Counted from the first letter of the stretch, positions 31,686 through 44,836 are shown. The stretch: DNA of 64,000 nt from Halictus rubicundus (GCF_050948215.1 NW_027488937.1:124001-188000); one strand, 5' to 3'. Numbers and translations are program-made. Notes: generated by a model from the letters alone, not told the origin.

Positions 31686-32932
31686 GCACAGTGGTGCCAA
31701 GGCGGCAAAAAGTCCATTTTATAAATTTTCGATTTTTATAAAAAAAAATTATTTCTGTATAGCCTAATAGTGCGTGCATGATGTGCCAAAGTCAGATTTT
31801 TGAAAAAAAATTTTTTACGGAGATATACGCATGGTAAATAACCATTTCCTCGCTCCTGGGAATCCATCAGTTTTCAGTGCGAAAGTTATGTAATTACTCC
31901 GCCTATAATTGAATACTAAGGGGTCTACAAATCATATGGGTCATTGCAAATGGTTTTAACTATTGACTGGAAAAAAAAGTTTTCCAAAAAAAGTTGTTTA
32001 ACATTAAGTAATATGGACTAACCTGAAGCCCCTTTGCGTTACGCTCATTTTTTATTTATGGCGGAATACAAAAAATCCTTTGAAAAGCTTCGATCTGGAA
32101 CTAATCGTTTTGGCAAGTTATAATATTGATCTAGCTTTGTGCAAAAAATCACGAGATACTTCGAGATGCTTTCGCGGCAATTTAAGTTCAAATATCAACT
32201 TTCGGAATTTCCAAGAATGAATCGCACGGAAGTCATGATTATTTGATGTTTCAGGTGAAATTTTTAAGGGTTACATATCGGATAAGAAAAAAAAAGTGAC
32301 ATTCATACATATAAAAAGATATTTAATAACAATTTTTTATGTTAAATAAACGAAGTTTTCGTTCACTGGACTACTGTCGCAAAAATGCAACAGGTATTTT
32401 GTGGTAGTGCTCCAATGAACGCTGTAAAAATAATTTATGTCAGATAAAAAAAATTGTTATTAAATATTTTCTTATACATAAAAAATTAATAAATCGTATG
32501 CACTTCTCATTTTTCTTTATTATTTAGAAATATTCCTAAAAAATTTCACCTGGAACATCAAATAATCGTAACGTCCGGAAAATTCACTCTTGGAAATTCT
32601 GAAAGTTGATATTTAAACTTAAATTGTGACGAAAGGGTCTCATGATTTTTTGCACAAAGTTAGATCAATATTACACCTTGCCAAAACGATTAGTTCCAGA
32701 CCAAAATCTATTAAAGTATTTGTTGTATGCTTCCATAAATAAAAAATGGGCAGAAAACGGAGATTTTCGATTAGCCCATACTACTTAACGTTAATAACAT
32801 TTTACACAAATTTTTTTTGCCTAATAAGCGTTCTACCTGTGGCAATCTCTCGACAAATTTTCAAACAAATTCGTTGGATAGTTTCGTTTTTATAGATTTT
32901 TTGCCGCTTTTTGGCCATTTGGCACCACTGTG
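31686..32932. mobile_element. Transib-like MITE, CACAGTG ends, 5-bp CGGCG duplication
   Basis: Both ends read CACAGTGGTGCCAA inward. The target duplication is CGGCG (31681-31685 and 32933-32937). Transib elements are known for 5-bp GC-rich duplications and CACWRTG termini, the same heptamer as V(D)J recombination signals. The interior is a large imperfect palindrome: AACTAATCGTTTTGGCAAG near 32100 against CTTGCCAAAACGATTAGTTC near 32678. There is no transposase frame. It is non-autonomous. Confidence 0.85.
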
Positions 32933-32937
32933 CGGCG

Positions 32938-33660
32938 TCTCGTCGACTCGATTTTCGCGACGGTTCTCTCAAGTTCGGTACTCAGAACGGGCGCCAGACA
33001 CGAGGACGGTGCCACACGAAAAATTACGCTATGACGCGAATCGGCCGCCGCGATCTCGATTCGACGAGCACCGCGCGATATCCTGGAAAGCCCCTACACG
33101 TGTCAGGGTTCTACGGGAAAGAAGGACGGGGCATTCCCCGCGGCGGGAAAGTTGCTCAGAATTACGACACACGAAAGTGGGCTTCTACTTTACATTTATT
33201 GTCGTTCGGGTGTTACAAAAAGCTGCCGGCAAAACCCGGCAGCGGTGGTCCGAGAAGCCCGCACGATTGTACAAAATACACGACGGATGGACGGTCGCTC
33301 GCGCTTATCGTACCCGAAACACAGCGTCTCGCAGGTGTATTCGGCAGCTGCCCTCAAATCGTTATCATACGCCGCAAACTGTTACTTATTGTAGGCAACC
33401 GTTAAGGTCCAGCTTTCCCAGGTGGCCTTGATCCGCCACAGTGTGCGTGCCGTGTGCGTGTGCCATGGTGTGCCGCACACAACGCTAGATCGTACAAGAT
33501 TGCAAGGGTTCGGGAGGCGTCAATTTATGGCTCGATAATGTAAAGATGGGGCATGTCAGTGGTCAAAAGCGGTAGATGAAGGATAAATCTAGAGCGTTTG
33601 CCACCAGGCAGGTCCTACTTTTGCGTTGTCGAGCAACATTTTGCATTATTCGGTCGCATG
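32938..33660. other. GC-rich stretch, no gene recognised
   Basis: Open frames exist (for example 32911-33405) but the frames overlap and none has recognisable motifs. 33404-33440 is an inverted relative of 28567-28600 (AAGGCCACCTGGGAAA). GC-richness and the flanks of the Transib insertion suggest an older inserted or coding sequence that has decayed. Confidence 0.3.
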
Positions 33661-33667
33661 ATGCCGA

Positions 33668-34310
33668 ATGCCCGAAATCTGCTATGCAGATGACACCCTG
33701 ATTTATGCCGTGGGGGAGGACTGGAGGAGGACCAGGCACCACGGTGAGGCCGTCCTGGACTGCATGGTCGGGCGAATTCGGAGGATGGGGCTGACCGTGG
33801 CCGCCGCAAAGACCGAGGCGATCTGGTGGTATGGATCGCCTCGGCCGTGGCGGCTACCCCGTGGTCAAGACCTCCGGATTCGCGTCGCTAAAACCTCCGT
33901 CGAGATCGGGCCCAGGATGAGGTACCTGGTCCTGGTCATAGACGGCCGCTGGCGATTCGAAGGACACTTCGGGCTCCTCGCCCCCCGACTGGAGAGGACG
34001 GCAGCCGCCTCGGGAAGCTCAATCCGAAGGCTCCAGGGATGGGAACACCGGGTGGGCCCCTCCGCCCGGGGTCTTATAGCGTAGGCAGTGGGGGAGGTTA
34101 AAACCTCCCCCGGGGTATGATGATAGCTGGGAGGTGTCCTGTTGAGTACACGCGTGATCCAGGCACCTTCCATTTAGCTTAGGTGGGCGTGGGTTCTGTA
34201 GTGGGTAGCCCCTTGGGGATCTTTCCCCAAGGGGTAGTCCCACATAACCCCGACTCCCCCCAGGGGGTCGGGGTATGCGTAACGTCATTTTCCCTACGGA
34301 AAAAAAGGGG
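33668..34310 (+). mobile_element. R1/TRAS-like retrotransposon copy with RT fragment and 3' tail
   Basis: The frame at 33668-34084 encodes the RT active site and what follows: ICYADDTLIYAVG, IRRMGLTVAAAKTEAIWWYG, RYLVLVIDGRWRFEGHF, LLAPRLERTA. YADD with GL-x-V-x-x-x-K-T-E-A and the DGRW-F-HF stretch are hallmarks of R1-clade elements. The frame then jumps to the terminal SIRRLQGWEHRVGPSARGLIA shared with 340-402, so the thumb and the CCHC domain are deleted. The 3' tail (34085-34310) repeats 404-616. It ends in an A- and G-rich stretch without clean poly(A). 5'-truncated at the RT palm. Confidence 0.8.
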
Positions 34311-35471
34311 GGGACGTGGGCAAATTTTGAAGCATAAACCTCGTTTTCATAATATCCCTAATATTTTTACTTGACAGAAACATATACAACAATACCTCCC
34401 GACCCCAATATAACACTAGATTTATTATTAACAATAAGTAATGTGCCGACTAAAGATAAAAGATTTAATAGACAAGTCGATGCACTTAATCCATGTAAAA
34501 AAAATGTTAAGGAGATAAGTAATACAGCCCGTAGATGACTAAAGGCCGAAAGTACTCCAAAAATATTTTTCCGGAAAATTATTAAAAAATAGTTTAAACA
34601 TAGTTAAAAAATGTTTTTACAACAGCGTAACAACAATCATACGGTTAGAAATCGAAAAAACATCTAATTAAAGAAAAAAAAAATTGGACCCGGGCGAGAT
34701 CCGAACCTGGTCCACAGCTACTGCACCAACCGGCGCCGTTGAAAATACCTTCGAAATATTGGGATATATCCTGCGTAGTATAATTGTTGTTTTTTGTATT
34801 ACGCAATTTTTAAAGTCTGGACGATGTTTCCCTGAACTTAGAGATGTTTAATATTACATAATATATTTTTACGATAATCATAACTTAGTTTTTAACGGAA
34901 AAAACGCCGAAAAAAGTGGTTTTTATTTTTTCCTACTATGACGCACCAATCGCAGGAATTTGAAAAAAATTGAGCATAATGCTTAGGGCAATATCTCATT
35001 GTTAAATTAATTCTGTTCTAGTGTCTCTTCGATTTCCATATGAAATCTGCATTTTTTCGATTTTTACAGCCAGAGTTTGCAACCGAAAAATCTGAAAACG
35101 ACTCGAAGTATGTGGTTTGGTGTCCGAAACGTGTCAGATTTTTTTCAGAATTTTAAATGGGGAAAATGGGCCAAAAACTGGATTTTCGTTTTTCCTCTAT
35201 AACTACCTTTACAGATGTGCTATAGGACTAAAACTTGGCTGAAAGGTATCTTTTTTGGTAGGCTATCGAATGGCGCAAATTGGAATAAAATCCCTTCCAG
35301 GGCACATTTGACCCCCAAAACCGGCTATAGCCTTACTAAACATTTCAGTATTGCACCAGTAAATTCTACCATTTTCGTATGTATAGCATGAAAAAATATA
35401 TATAGAAGGGAAATATTCTAGAAGAAATTTTTCGTTTTGCAGTTAAAATGGCTTCGTATGCAAAGGGTTAA
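34311..35471. other. AT-rich stretch ending in a piggyBac-like terminus
   Basis: The sequence ends CGTATGCAAAGGG followed by TTAA at 35468-35471. This is the complement of CCCTTTGCATACG, close to the terminus of the element at 35862. No left TTAA-CCCTTTGC partner was found upstream, so it may be one surviving end. The interior has no coding frame. Confidence 0.4.
34685..34738 (-). repeat. tRNA-like (SINE head) sequence
   Basis: On the minus strand: GGCGCCGGTTGGTGCAGTAG (A-box-like), then ACCAGGTTCGGATCTCG (B-box-like), GGGTCCA, and a T-run typical of Pol III termination. A and B boxes are too close for a full tRNA, so the middle is deleted. GGTTGGTGCAG is shared with the sequence at 70-79. 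Confidence 0.45.
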
Positions 35472-35861
35472 AAGGTACCTGGCTCTTCTCCAGTGTTTAT
35501 TTTTACGATATTCACGTTCGAACTGTGTGTACATTGCTACGCAACTGGTTATCATGGCGTCCATTGGTGAAAAATATTCCATGTCAGTGTGAGACCTTGT
35601 GCGCTCTTAGCGTCTGTTTTAAAATTTGTTCTGCTCGAATTAATAATTTGAGATTCAAGTGAACTGAACAGCACCACTGAACAAACGAAGAGCAGCACTC
35701 TTGCTCTTACAAATATTGCAGTTCTGCCAGCAAAAAATGTTAGCCGGATTTTCTGCCGCACCTGGCTCACGGTCGTATGAATTAAACTCTTCGTTGTATT
35801 TAATGTGTTCACCGGGATTACGTTCCCCCGACAGGCAGACCTTGCCACGGTCGAAGATTAA

Positions 35862-37014
35862 CCCTTTGCGAACGAGTGTCGGCAAATAGCCGCCCAAGTC
35901 TTTTTACCGTTGCGGACGAGTGTCGGCATACCGGGTGGTTCACGACAAACAGGCCACCTAAATAGCTCCGTTAGGATTAGAGATAGAAGAAAATGTTAGA
36001 GAGAAAAGTTGTACTGTTAAAGGGGGCAAATATGGTGATATAAAAAAATGTTCCTATTGTAGTCGTTTTCAAGGTCTTTTGAAGGTCATCGATGATTTTC
36101 AAATAGCACCACATATTTTTAACCACCACACCACCATATTTTTTTTTTTTACTATATAGTCTTTGTATTGATAAGATCTTATCTTCCGTATAGTGTAAAC
36201 TTACGATGCGAGACCATGGTAGGTTCAGAACGAATTCAGTCTGCCGCGTCAGTCTTTCAGTGTCACTACCAGAGAAACCAGCAAAGTTTTCATACATTTT
36301 ATACATTTTCACATATTTTTTCACATATTTTACATCTTATAACATCTGAAGCCAGACGTGGTTATAAATTATAATAAATATATGGGTGGGGTAGATAAAG
36401 CAGATCAGTACACAGGCACGTACTGTTTCATGAGAAAGTCTCAAAAATGGTGGCGAAAATTATTTTTTTGGGGATTGGAAGTTTCAGTGATAAATTCCTA
36501 TCTATTACATGAAGAACATCACAAGACATACAACATAAAAAAAGTTATCCCATTTACAATTTGTACGTCACTTGGTAGGTCAATTGATTGGCGATTTTTG
36601 AGACGCTAATCCCAAGGCTCCTGCGACTTCTGGAACAGCAGAAAGGCTCAACGGCCTTCTACATATTATTAGGCGAGATGAGACAGGAAGAAGTAACGAT
36701 TGCGTCGTCTGCTCTAATCGAAAAATAAAACACGGAAGGAGAGAGTCGAGGTACTATTGTGCTACTTGTTCGGCTAAGCCGGCCTTGCACATAGGTGATT
36801 GTTTCGAACTATATCACACAAAGCACGAATATAAAACATCGCCTATGTAAAGACGACTAAATTTGTTTCTTTGTGATTTTATAAAAATGCTATTTGAATA
36901 AAGCTTTAGATTTTATAACACAAACGTGCGACCTGAACACTTTATTTACTGCGCGCTCCAATACCTATCGTCCACAGCGACGCTCGCCCGTCGAGCGCCC
37001 CCGTCCGCAAAGGG
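35862..37014. mobile_element. piggyBac element, internally deleted, TTAA duplication
   Basis: CCCTTTGCGAACG at the left end and CGTCCGCAAAGGG at the right are inverted with one mismatch in 13. They are flanked by TTAA at 35858-35861 and 37015-37018. The interior keeps only the 3' part of a transposase (36358-36850). A 5' stretch of about 480 bases has no coding frame, so the N-terminal and central parts are lost. It is not autonomous. Confidence 0.85.
36358..36850 (+). pseudogene. piggyBac transposase C-terminal remnant with Cys-rich domain
   Basis: The first frame, to 36609, gives NYNKYMGGVDKADQY, then KWWRKLFFWGLEVSVINSYL. MGGVDKAD is the conserved region that carries the third catalytic aspartate of piggyBac transposases. 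A stop at 36607-36609 is bypassed by a +1 shift: the next frame, to 36850, gives NPKAPATSGTAERLNG and a cysteine-rich tail, CVVC-SNRKIKH, YYCATC, LHIGDCFELYHT, matching the C-terminal zinc-binding domain of this family. Lacking the first two catalytic aspartates, it cannot be active. Its N-terminal counterpart at 1531 belongs to another copy. Confidence 0.8.
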
Positions 37015-37018
37015 TTAA

Positions 37019-38292
37019 AGTGAATAGAATGAAAATCTTCCTTTCTCCGAAAAGGATTAGTTGACCGTAGCAAAAGCTAGCAAAACGGTGCACTTCTTAG
37101 GACAATTTGCGGATTATGGAGGTGGATCCGAGGTTAAGACTCCGTAGATTCGCGATAAGATAGAGCGACCACGTTACCGACAAGAATAGGCGAAAAATCG
37201 TTTTTCCTGGCTCCGAGTTTTCTGACTCCGCAAAAGTCACGAGACTACCCTTAGCTCCTAGATCGGATGACGCACATCGTCCCGTTCCACCGCTTCGATG
37301 AATAGTCGAATCGATTTCTCGATTGTTTGCGGAAGGGGAATCATACGGCAAATGATCAATTAAGCGGAGCCCGATGCGTGCCAGGTTTTTAATTAACCGA
37401 CCGTTATCACTTCAAGAATTAAAATATACGTGCTCGCAGCTGTGCGCGCGCTTTTGTTCTCTTTGCAAATGTCCCCGGTACGAAACAAATGAAACAATGA
37501 GATTTCCATAAAATTACTCGTGTGCACGGTGTACGCAAAGTGCTCGTAATCCGGCCGCGGCGCTTCCCTTCCGCAGTATTGACAAACGTGATAATAATGT
37601 GCTCGCTGATGCGGGACAGACACGTGCACCCTTCCTCCGAAACGAAGTTTATTCTTCCATTCTATTGTTTTTTTACATTTTCATTACAGGCTGAAATGCG
37701 TTTTGTTTGAAATAACAACTGATAACATTGTTTCTGTGCCTTTGAAAGGCAAAGGTTCTACTGCAATCTTACCGCACTTCTGCAATAATATCCATCGAGT
37801 TGAGGATTGATGGAATAGTTTGCGAACAATGCATCAACCGGGGAAGCATAAAAGCAATGACCGTGGTTACAGTTCTACGTACCCAGAGAGAAATTTCATT
37901 GTCCGGATAACGGTGCAAAAGCCCTTTGATGGTTAGCAAAACCACGAACATGCAAAGCTGGTATTTATATTTGGATGTTTACGGTCGGATAATATTGCCT
38001 GGGCTAACAGATCTCTCTGTGAAACGAACGTTGCAGGGGTTATTACATGAAGCTGCAACGTTTCCGAACGCACTGTATCCAGTTTTATCATCCATTTCTG
38101 CTTATTTTTCGTTGATTGATTAACTACAACTGAACCGAAAAATATACAATTTTTCCGATTTTAAATAACTACAACGACTTACAGTCATATTCGGGCACTT
38201 TCAAAATCAATTTCCTTAAAGTCAGTTGATTTTTACAGAAAAAGTAAACGAATACTCGATCGATGTCAATTATGAATTATTTACTATTCCTC
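37019..38292. other. No gene seen
   Basis: Mixed composition. Short frames only, on both strands, with no recognised motif, splice-bordered exon or repeat partner. Confidence 0.4.
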
Positions 38293-38300
38293 GCATCGAA

Positions 38301-39163
38301 TAGGGCTGTTACTTTCCCGAAGCTTCGACACTTCGAAGCTTCGAAGGATTCGAAGGAGCGAAGGGACCTTCGAAGGTGATGAAAATCGAAGGTTCGACAC
38401 TTCGAAACTTCGAACCTTCGATTCGTTTCCAGTTAACGGATAAAAGGAATAAATTTTCATAATTTGTTTCTATATTCATTATTTGAATTGTTATTTCACT
38501 TATTTATTGTTAAAATAATGGTTTAAATGAATAAATTTTCAAATTTTGTTTCTACATACATTATGTGAATTATTTCAATATTTCATTGTTAAAATAATTA
38601 TTTAAAGAATGTACAAGTATTTACATAATGAATATAGAAACACATTTCTATAGATTATAAAAATTTCCGTAGATTATAAATTTTTATACTCTATAGAAAT
38701 GTATTCCTATATTAATTATGTAAATACGTGTACATTGTCTAAACAGTTATTTGAACAATAAATTATTGAAATAATTCAAATAATGAATATAGAAACATAT
38801 TGTGAAAATTTATTTATTCAATAAGTTATTTTAACAATAAATAATTGAAATAACAATTCAAATAATGAATATAGAAGCAAATTGTAAAAATTTATTTATT
38901 TAAACAATTATTTTATCAGTGAACTATCGAAATGATAAATCAAATAATAAATATATTATCTTAACAATAAATTATTGAAATAATTCAGATGGTGAATATA
39001 GAAACAAATTATGAAAATTTATTCCTTTTATCCGTTAACTGGAAACGAATCGAAGGTTCGAAGTTTCGAAGTGTCGAACCTTCGATTTTCATCACCTTCG
39101 AAGGTCCCTTCGTTCCTTCGAATCCTTCGAAGCTTCGACCTTCGAAGCAAAGTAACAGCCCTA
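38301..39163. mobile_element. hAT-like foldback MITE with 8-bp target duplication
   Basis: The ends are TAGGGCTGTTACTTT and AAAGTAACAGCCCTA. They are flanked by GCATCGAA (38293-38300) and GTATCGAA (39164-39171), an 8-bp duplication with one change, as expected for hAT. The arms are about 160 bases and packed with TTCGAAG/CTTCGAA motifs. The interior (38450-39010) is AT-rich and itself built of repeats of TTCATTATTTGAATTGTTAT and its complement. No coding frame. Confidence 0.85.
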
Positions 39164-39171
39164 GTATCGAA

Positions 39172-40479
39172 CGCGTAACACTGTAACACAGTGTTTAAAT
39201 TTTCACTCCGCGCCGAGAAATTTTAATTTGTAATTAAGTTTCTACTTGCTTAACTGCCTAACATAAACTCGACGAAAATTGTTGTGCCCAGAGCCTCCAA
39301 GAGAGTGTTATTATTTTTCACAAATTCAGTCTCCCGTTGCCTACAGAAATTTTCAATAACGAACATGGGAACAAGATAAATAGAGTATTTGATTTAAAAA
39401 AAATTTCTTTTTTGCAGTGATGTAACCTTTCATTACTCGCGGATGGCAGTTACAATCTCAAAACTTTAAATTTAGCGTTTCAAGCATCAACGAACGTGTC
39501 GTGTACGCTGGCAAACATTTATTCCGCGTTAAGTGACATAGAGAGTTCCATGTAAACAGTTTCGTAGAAAGTGGAGTACTGATTGACGGAGTGGAGTTAA
39601 TAATTATTTCGGAGCAGCAGGATGCTAAATGTTAAATTCTGTTCAAATGGTCTTCGAAACATTTCGGGATTTCCGCACACGTACTAGCGAGAACTTAACC
39701 ATCGTTTTCGCGCCGAGCTAGCGATTCCAAGCTATTGTTCAGCGAAACAATATGGCAGACATTGAACGTGCCAGAAATTCAGTGTGAACGTCTGGAACAC
39801 TCGTGGAAATCGTCGTACTGTGTTAAAAGTTACGTATAGTTTGTTTTAATCAGACTGAGGTAGTCTAACCGGTGGATGAAATTATTTTAATAACACTAAC
39901 TGTACAGAAGACATATGCACTCATTTTCTAAACATGAAAGTATATTTTTATTTCAATGTTATATTAGTAAATGGGATGACATTCCGGATAAAAATAATCT
40001 GATATTATTGAGGACTTTATCAACGAAGATTTTTATGTTTTTGTGGTAGGCCAGCCACTTTTTCAGTTGAATGTACCCAGCATGAAGAGGAACGGGAACC
40101 CTACAGGGATGAATAATGACACTCGACCATTTCAACCCTCGACGGTAAATCATGAAGGGCAAAGCCACTCGAAAAAGTATTTTCGACGGGCACCCCTAAA
40201 TATCCGCAACAAAGGGTCTAGTTCGAGTTGTGTAAATAATTTCAATCCTGTCATTTTTATAAGGCAACATTATTATTAGAAATTGTAATTTTGCTTCCAA
40301 CTTCACCTATTCGTGTTTATTATGAATTTATAAAACCCACGGTCTACTAATTATTCACCTAAAACGTTTCTCTTGTTAATTGTTTTACATAAAGCACCGT
40401 TGCTCCATGGAATATATTCCCCAAGCAGGGCCTAATAAGAAACTGATCTAACAGAATCGACACCCTGCTTCGTTTGATG
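39172..40479. other. No gene seen
   Basis: AT-rich, mixed composition. A few open frames near 40043 and 40359 have no recognisable motif. No repeat partner noticed. Confidence 0.4.
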
Positions 40480-41129
40480 TTTGAGGTGAAATTTTTTAGG
40501 GATATATCATTTATAATGAAGGAAAAAGTGAAATAGTTAGTTAGAATTAATTGTTTAAACAAAATAAAATTTTTAAATAATTTCTTTATGTGGACTAACC
40601 TGAAGCCTCTTTGCGTTACGCTCATTTTTTATTTATGGAGGAATACAAAAAATCCTTTGAATACCTTCGATCTGGAACTAATCGTTTTGGCAAGTTATAA
40701 TATTGATCTAGCTTTGTGCAAAATTTTAAGAGATACTTCGTGACATCAAAATAGTCGTGACATCCGCGTGATTCATTCTCGGAAATTCCGAAAGTTGACA
40801 TTTAAACTTAAATTGCGTCGAAAGCATCTCGAAGTATCTCTTAAAATTTTACACAAAGCTAGATCAATATTACACCTTGCCAAAACGATTAGTTCCAGAC
40901 CAAAATCTATTAAAGGATTTGTTGTATGCTACCATAAATAAAAAATGGGCAGAAAACAGAGATTTTCGATTAGCACATATTACTTAATGTTGACAACTTT
41001 TTACAAAAATTTTTTGCCAAATAAGCGTCGTACCTGTGGCAATCTCTCCACAAATTTTCAAACAAATTCGTTGGATAGTTTCGTTTTTACAGATTTTTTG
41101 CCGCTTTTTGGCCATTTGGCACCACTGTG
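40480..41129. mobile_element. Rearranged second copy of the Transib-like element
   Basis: 40585-40740 matches 32017-32165, and 40830-41129 matches 32635-32932, including the right terminus GGCACCACTGTG, which is followed by CGCCG. 40480-40530 matches 32245-32295 but lies on the wrong side, and the left terminus is missing. This copy is therefore deleted and shuffled. Confidence 0.7.
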
Positions 41130-41529
41130 CGCCGCGTCGTGTCGGCTTTCCTTTGATTGTGCTGCAGCTTGTTGGAATGCTTGAAATCCGAGTCGCGTGT
41201 CATGTATCGTTAGATACTTGTTGCGCAGAGCACTTTACACACCGAGCCCGCTGAGTGGAATCGCGGGCTGAACGTTGCCGGAGATCGATAAGGAAACGAC
41301 TTCAATTTGTGTAAACTACAGCGATGCCTGCGTAACAGGCCTGTCGTCTGGTCTGCAACCCGACAGTTCTAGCAGAGCTGCTACATTCTTTGTAATATCC
41401 CGAACGCAGAGAAGGATAGTAATTCAAAGAGAAGAAGGGACTTCAGCTCTCTGCTTCTCTCTCCTTTTCATTCGCCGACCTTTTTCACGCGTATAATCAT
41501 GCAAATAAATTATTTTATTTATAAGAAGA
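41130..41529. other. No gene seen
   Basis: Moderate GC. Short frames without recognised motif. It directly follows the Transib-like right end. Confidence 0.3.
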
Positions 41530-41971
41530 AGTTTTTGAAGTACTATTTAAAAATAGTATTTTATTTGGAACATATTGAAAAAGTGAGACTTATTTTAAGG
41601 AGTGTGTAAAATAGTATTTCAAATAGTTGATTACTGCGACATTGTCGTCTGTTTATTAACATGTTACATGAAAATATTCGTAATTCACCTACAACAAATA
41701 CTTTGTTAACTATTATAGTATCTTATGTTAAAAATTATAATTTATAATATTATCTATTTGCTCAACTTATTTTCATTGTAAGGAAATATTTGGAATACAT
41801 ATTTGAAGTAAAACAGTAAATTATTCTGTGTATCTGGTTATCAAAATAAAAATATTTTATTTGCCGAAATTTTTCGTTCTATTAAAAGTAGTATTTTATT
41901 TGAACCACATTAAATTATACTATTTAAAATAGCATTTTAAATATTTTTTCTTGAAATTTTTCCCAGGTCTG
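41530..41971 (+). repeat. AT-rich hAT-like 3' end
   Basis: It ends TTTTTCCCAGGTCTG, the complement of CAGACCTGGGAAAAA, a terminus seen in hAT elements. A similar end, TTTTTCCAGGTCTG, lies at 60265-60278. TAGTATTTTATTTG occurs twice inside (near 41551 and 41888). No left terminus was found. Confidence 0.4.
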
Positions 41972-44836
41972 ATTCAAAAGGTAATGGGCCGCTGGATAGG
42001 GCGTCAAGAAAGACCATGTGCAAAATTTTAATCCTATATCTTAACCGGGAGGGTAGTTATGCCATAGAACGGAAAAGAGTAGTATTTCTTAATTTCTTCA
42101 TTTCTAATTTCTTTTATTAGTATTAGTATTTGTATCTAGAAAACCTAGATACACATACTGTAATTAATTCAGATTTTTAGGTAGAACATTCTATTGTAAG
42201 AAATCAAAATCCTCAAAAAAGAACAGAAAATATGCAGATTACCTAAACCAGACTTTCATATGTTCTAAATCTAATATATTTAATAAGATATTATCGAAAT
42301 AATTTTTTGCAACAAAACGGTCAGGAATCGATTTTGTCCAGTTAATAAACGTCTACTCTGAATCAAGGGCCGGATTAAAAAGATGAGACACGAAGTACGC
42401 CGACAAATGATAGGCAAAAACATGCCAGCGGGCGCTGGTCAAAAATCGAAGGGCGACACGTGTCCTCGGAGGCTGAATTGATACGATCAATAGGTAGAGG
42501 ACAAACAAAGGGGTCCGCACCCCTGTATGTTCCGACGCGAATTAAATTCTCTTTTTGATTCACCGTGTAGTCGTCCGGAAACAAGCCGGACAAAATTAAC
42601 AACGATCGAACGAACAAAATGGTGGCGGAAATGAATAGAAGACAGCCCTCGGGTGTATGAACGACGAGAAGAAAGAAGCAACGTACATACACGCTGCTCG
42701 CGTGATCACCAACGGGGGTGGGTTGGCGTAAGGAATCCTGACTATTTCGAAGAAACGGGGAATGGGCACATCGAATAATTTTAATCGATCAGCGGGAAAC
42801 ATGCCACGGTAAATGCGAAATTCGGAATGCATCACCTGTGACCCAGAAATCGTGATCGAGATGGATCGACAGGCAATTTTAACTTCCTGCAAAATTTTTG
42901 CATTCTTGAAATTGGAACCTGGGCTCCCGTGTGCTACTTCATTTCAAGAGTTAGTGGAAGCAATTCGTTCTACACGAAAATTGTCAAGAAGAATATTTTT
43001 TAATGGTCAATTTAATCCCTTAAACGTTCCCAAATATCGATCTGTTTAAAAATTACGTAAAATAACACTAAAACGGCGGGACCCGTTGAAACGAGTCTAA
43101 ACAATGTTCTCAAATCTTCATTTGTCTAAAAAGCGCGTGAATAGACACTGGAACTAGAGGCCTAAAGATTAAAAATTGTATAATTCACGAGCGTCGACAG
43201 ACTGCGCAAACGCATTCACGGAAGATCGTTCAATAAATATATTTCAATATGTTTACGATACATTTATCGAAACAAAACACTCGAATGGGTATTCATGCGT
43301 CTGGTACTTAAATAACGATATAAAATAAAGCAATTGAGTTGCTGAAGAACCTGCTGTCAAAACACGGAATTGATTTCTCTCACTCAGCAGCTACACGGTG
43401 TTGACGGGAATAACACGATTTTCTCTCTGTAGAAATGTTCCAGCGTGGAATGAAAATTTCGTGTTCGTTCGTGCGTCACTGCATTCTCTTGAAAGCCACT
43501 CGATAGCCATTCAGACCCGGTCACATTTTCGCCGTCAAAATAAAATGCAACAATAACCACAGTAAAAGCAAACGTTTCAGGAAATGCACCTAAAAATTTC
43601 GAAAGTCCCGACCAATCGTCTTACATCGAAAGAAAATTATAGGTGGTAATAAAAATTGATTTTGAAGTTCGATAAAGAAATATTACGTCACTAGCATGTG
43701 ACCGACGTGTTAGTCCAAGTTAACGACAGAGATAAAATCGTAATACAGTGAATTCTCGATTAACGTCACAGGTCTTGCCAGCGTCAAGTATCGTCCAGGA
43801 GACATGTTTACACTCCTCGGCGTCCGAGGCCTCTCGAGCTCCGCGGTCCCTCACGGGGTATACCCCGTAGTGGGGATAGTTCCGCGACGTTTATCATGCA
43901 GGCCTTGGCGACATATATAGAGAAATCACTTTGTATTACAAAATACTAGAAAGAGAAAAGGGAAGATGAACAGAGATAAAATGATGTTCATTCAAAGTTA
44001 ACAGACATGGGTTCACCCAGCGGCGCGCGAAATTCACAAAGCCCGCCCGGGAAACAATAATTATGAAACTGCGAAACCGAGAGGGGCGAGTCTCGTCCAC
44101 TGCGAAATTGAATGATCGCTCGTTATGCACTTTATACAAGCAACAGAGGCTGATGAGACAATTAGTCGATTCCACCGATATCGGATTAATTGATTTGTAA
44201 GTTTGCGGACCGGCGAGAACTCTGCACAAGAAAAATTCTATCTGCATTCTATCGATGCGACTTGTCAATAAACGGACATTTTAGTTTTATTCAAGTATAT
44301 AAAATCGTGATTTTACAACACTCTGGTCATTTGTTGTCCAATTTTTTCGCTGACTTGTAACTAGACTTGTAGATGACTAAAATACAGTAGTGTGCGAATT
44401 AACGCGAACATACCAATATTTTTAATGTCTTATTAGTTTTCTAAATTTGGCAACATGAGTATGTCAGTGGTTGCTGTGATGGCCTGTTAGGTATTGACGT
44501 GTCGTTAGTGGATAAGTCTGTGACAAATTACATAATTACATAATTATTTCATTTCCGCTAACGACGCGACAATACCGCTCGACAGGTCAGCGCAGACTAA
44601 TTCATCAAACGTTCAACAAAATGGCCGCAAGCGCTGACAAAGTCATGATGCCAACTTCATGTTGCAAGGTCCAATCAATTTACTCTGAATTTTAGAAATT
44701 TTCGAAGATCTTCTCACACTATAAATGTGTAAAGGTTCGCAATTTAATTACAGTAAATTCAATACGGTCCCAAGGAACAGCAATCTCTTAATTGCGCTCG
44801 TACACAAGCTTGTAAGTACTGGCTGCTAAGGGATGA
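41972..44836. other. Unique-looking sequence, no gene seen
   Basis: Frames of up to about 110 codons occur on the minus strand (42375-42692, 43936-44268), but they overlap in other frames, show no motif and no splice context. No repeat partner noticed. Confidence 0.4.

Noticed and set aside
42375..42892. Overlapping minus-strand frames of 64-105 codons
   Set aside because: Three frames overlap and none has a motif; likely chance.
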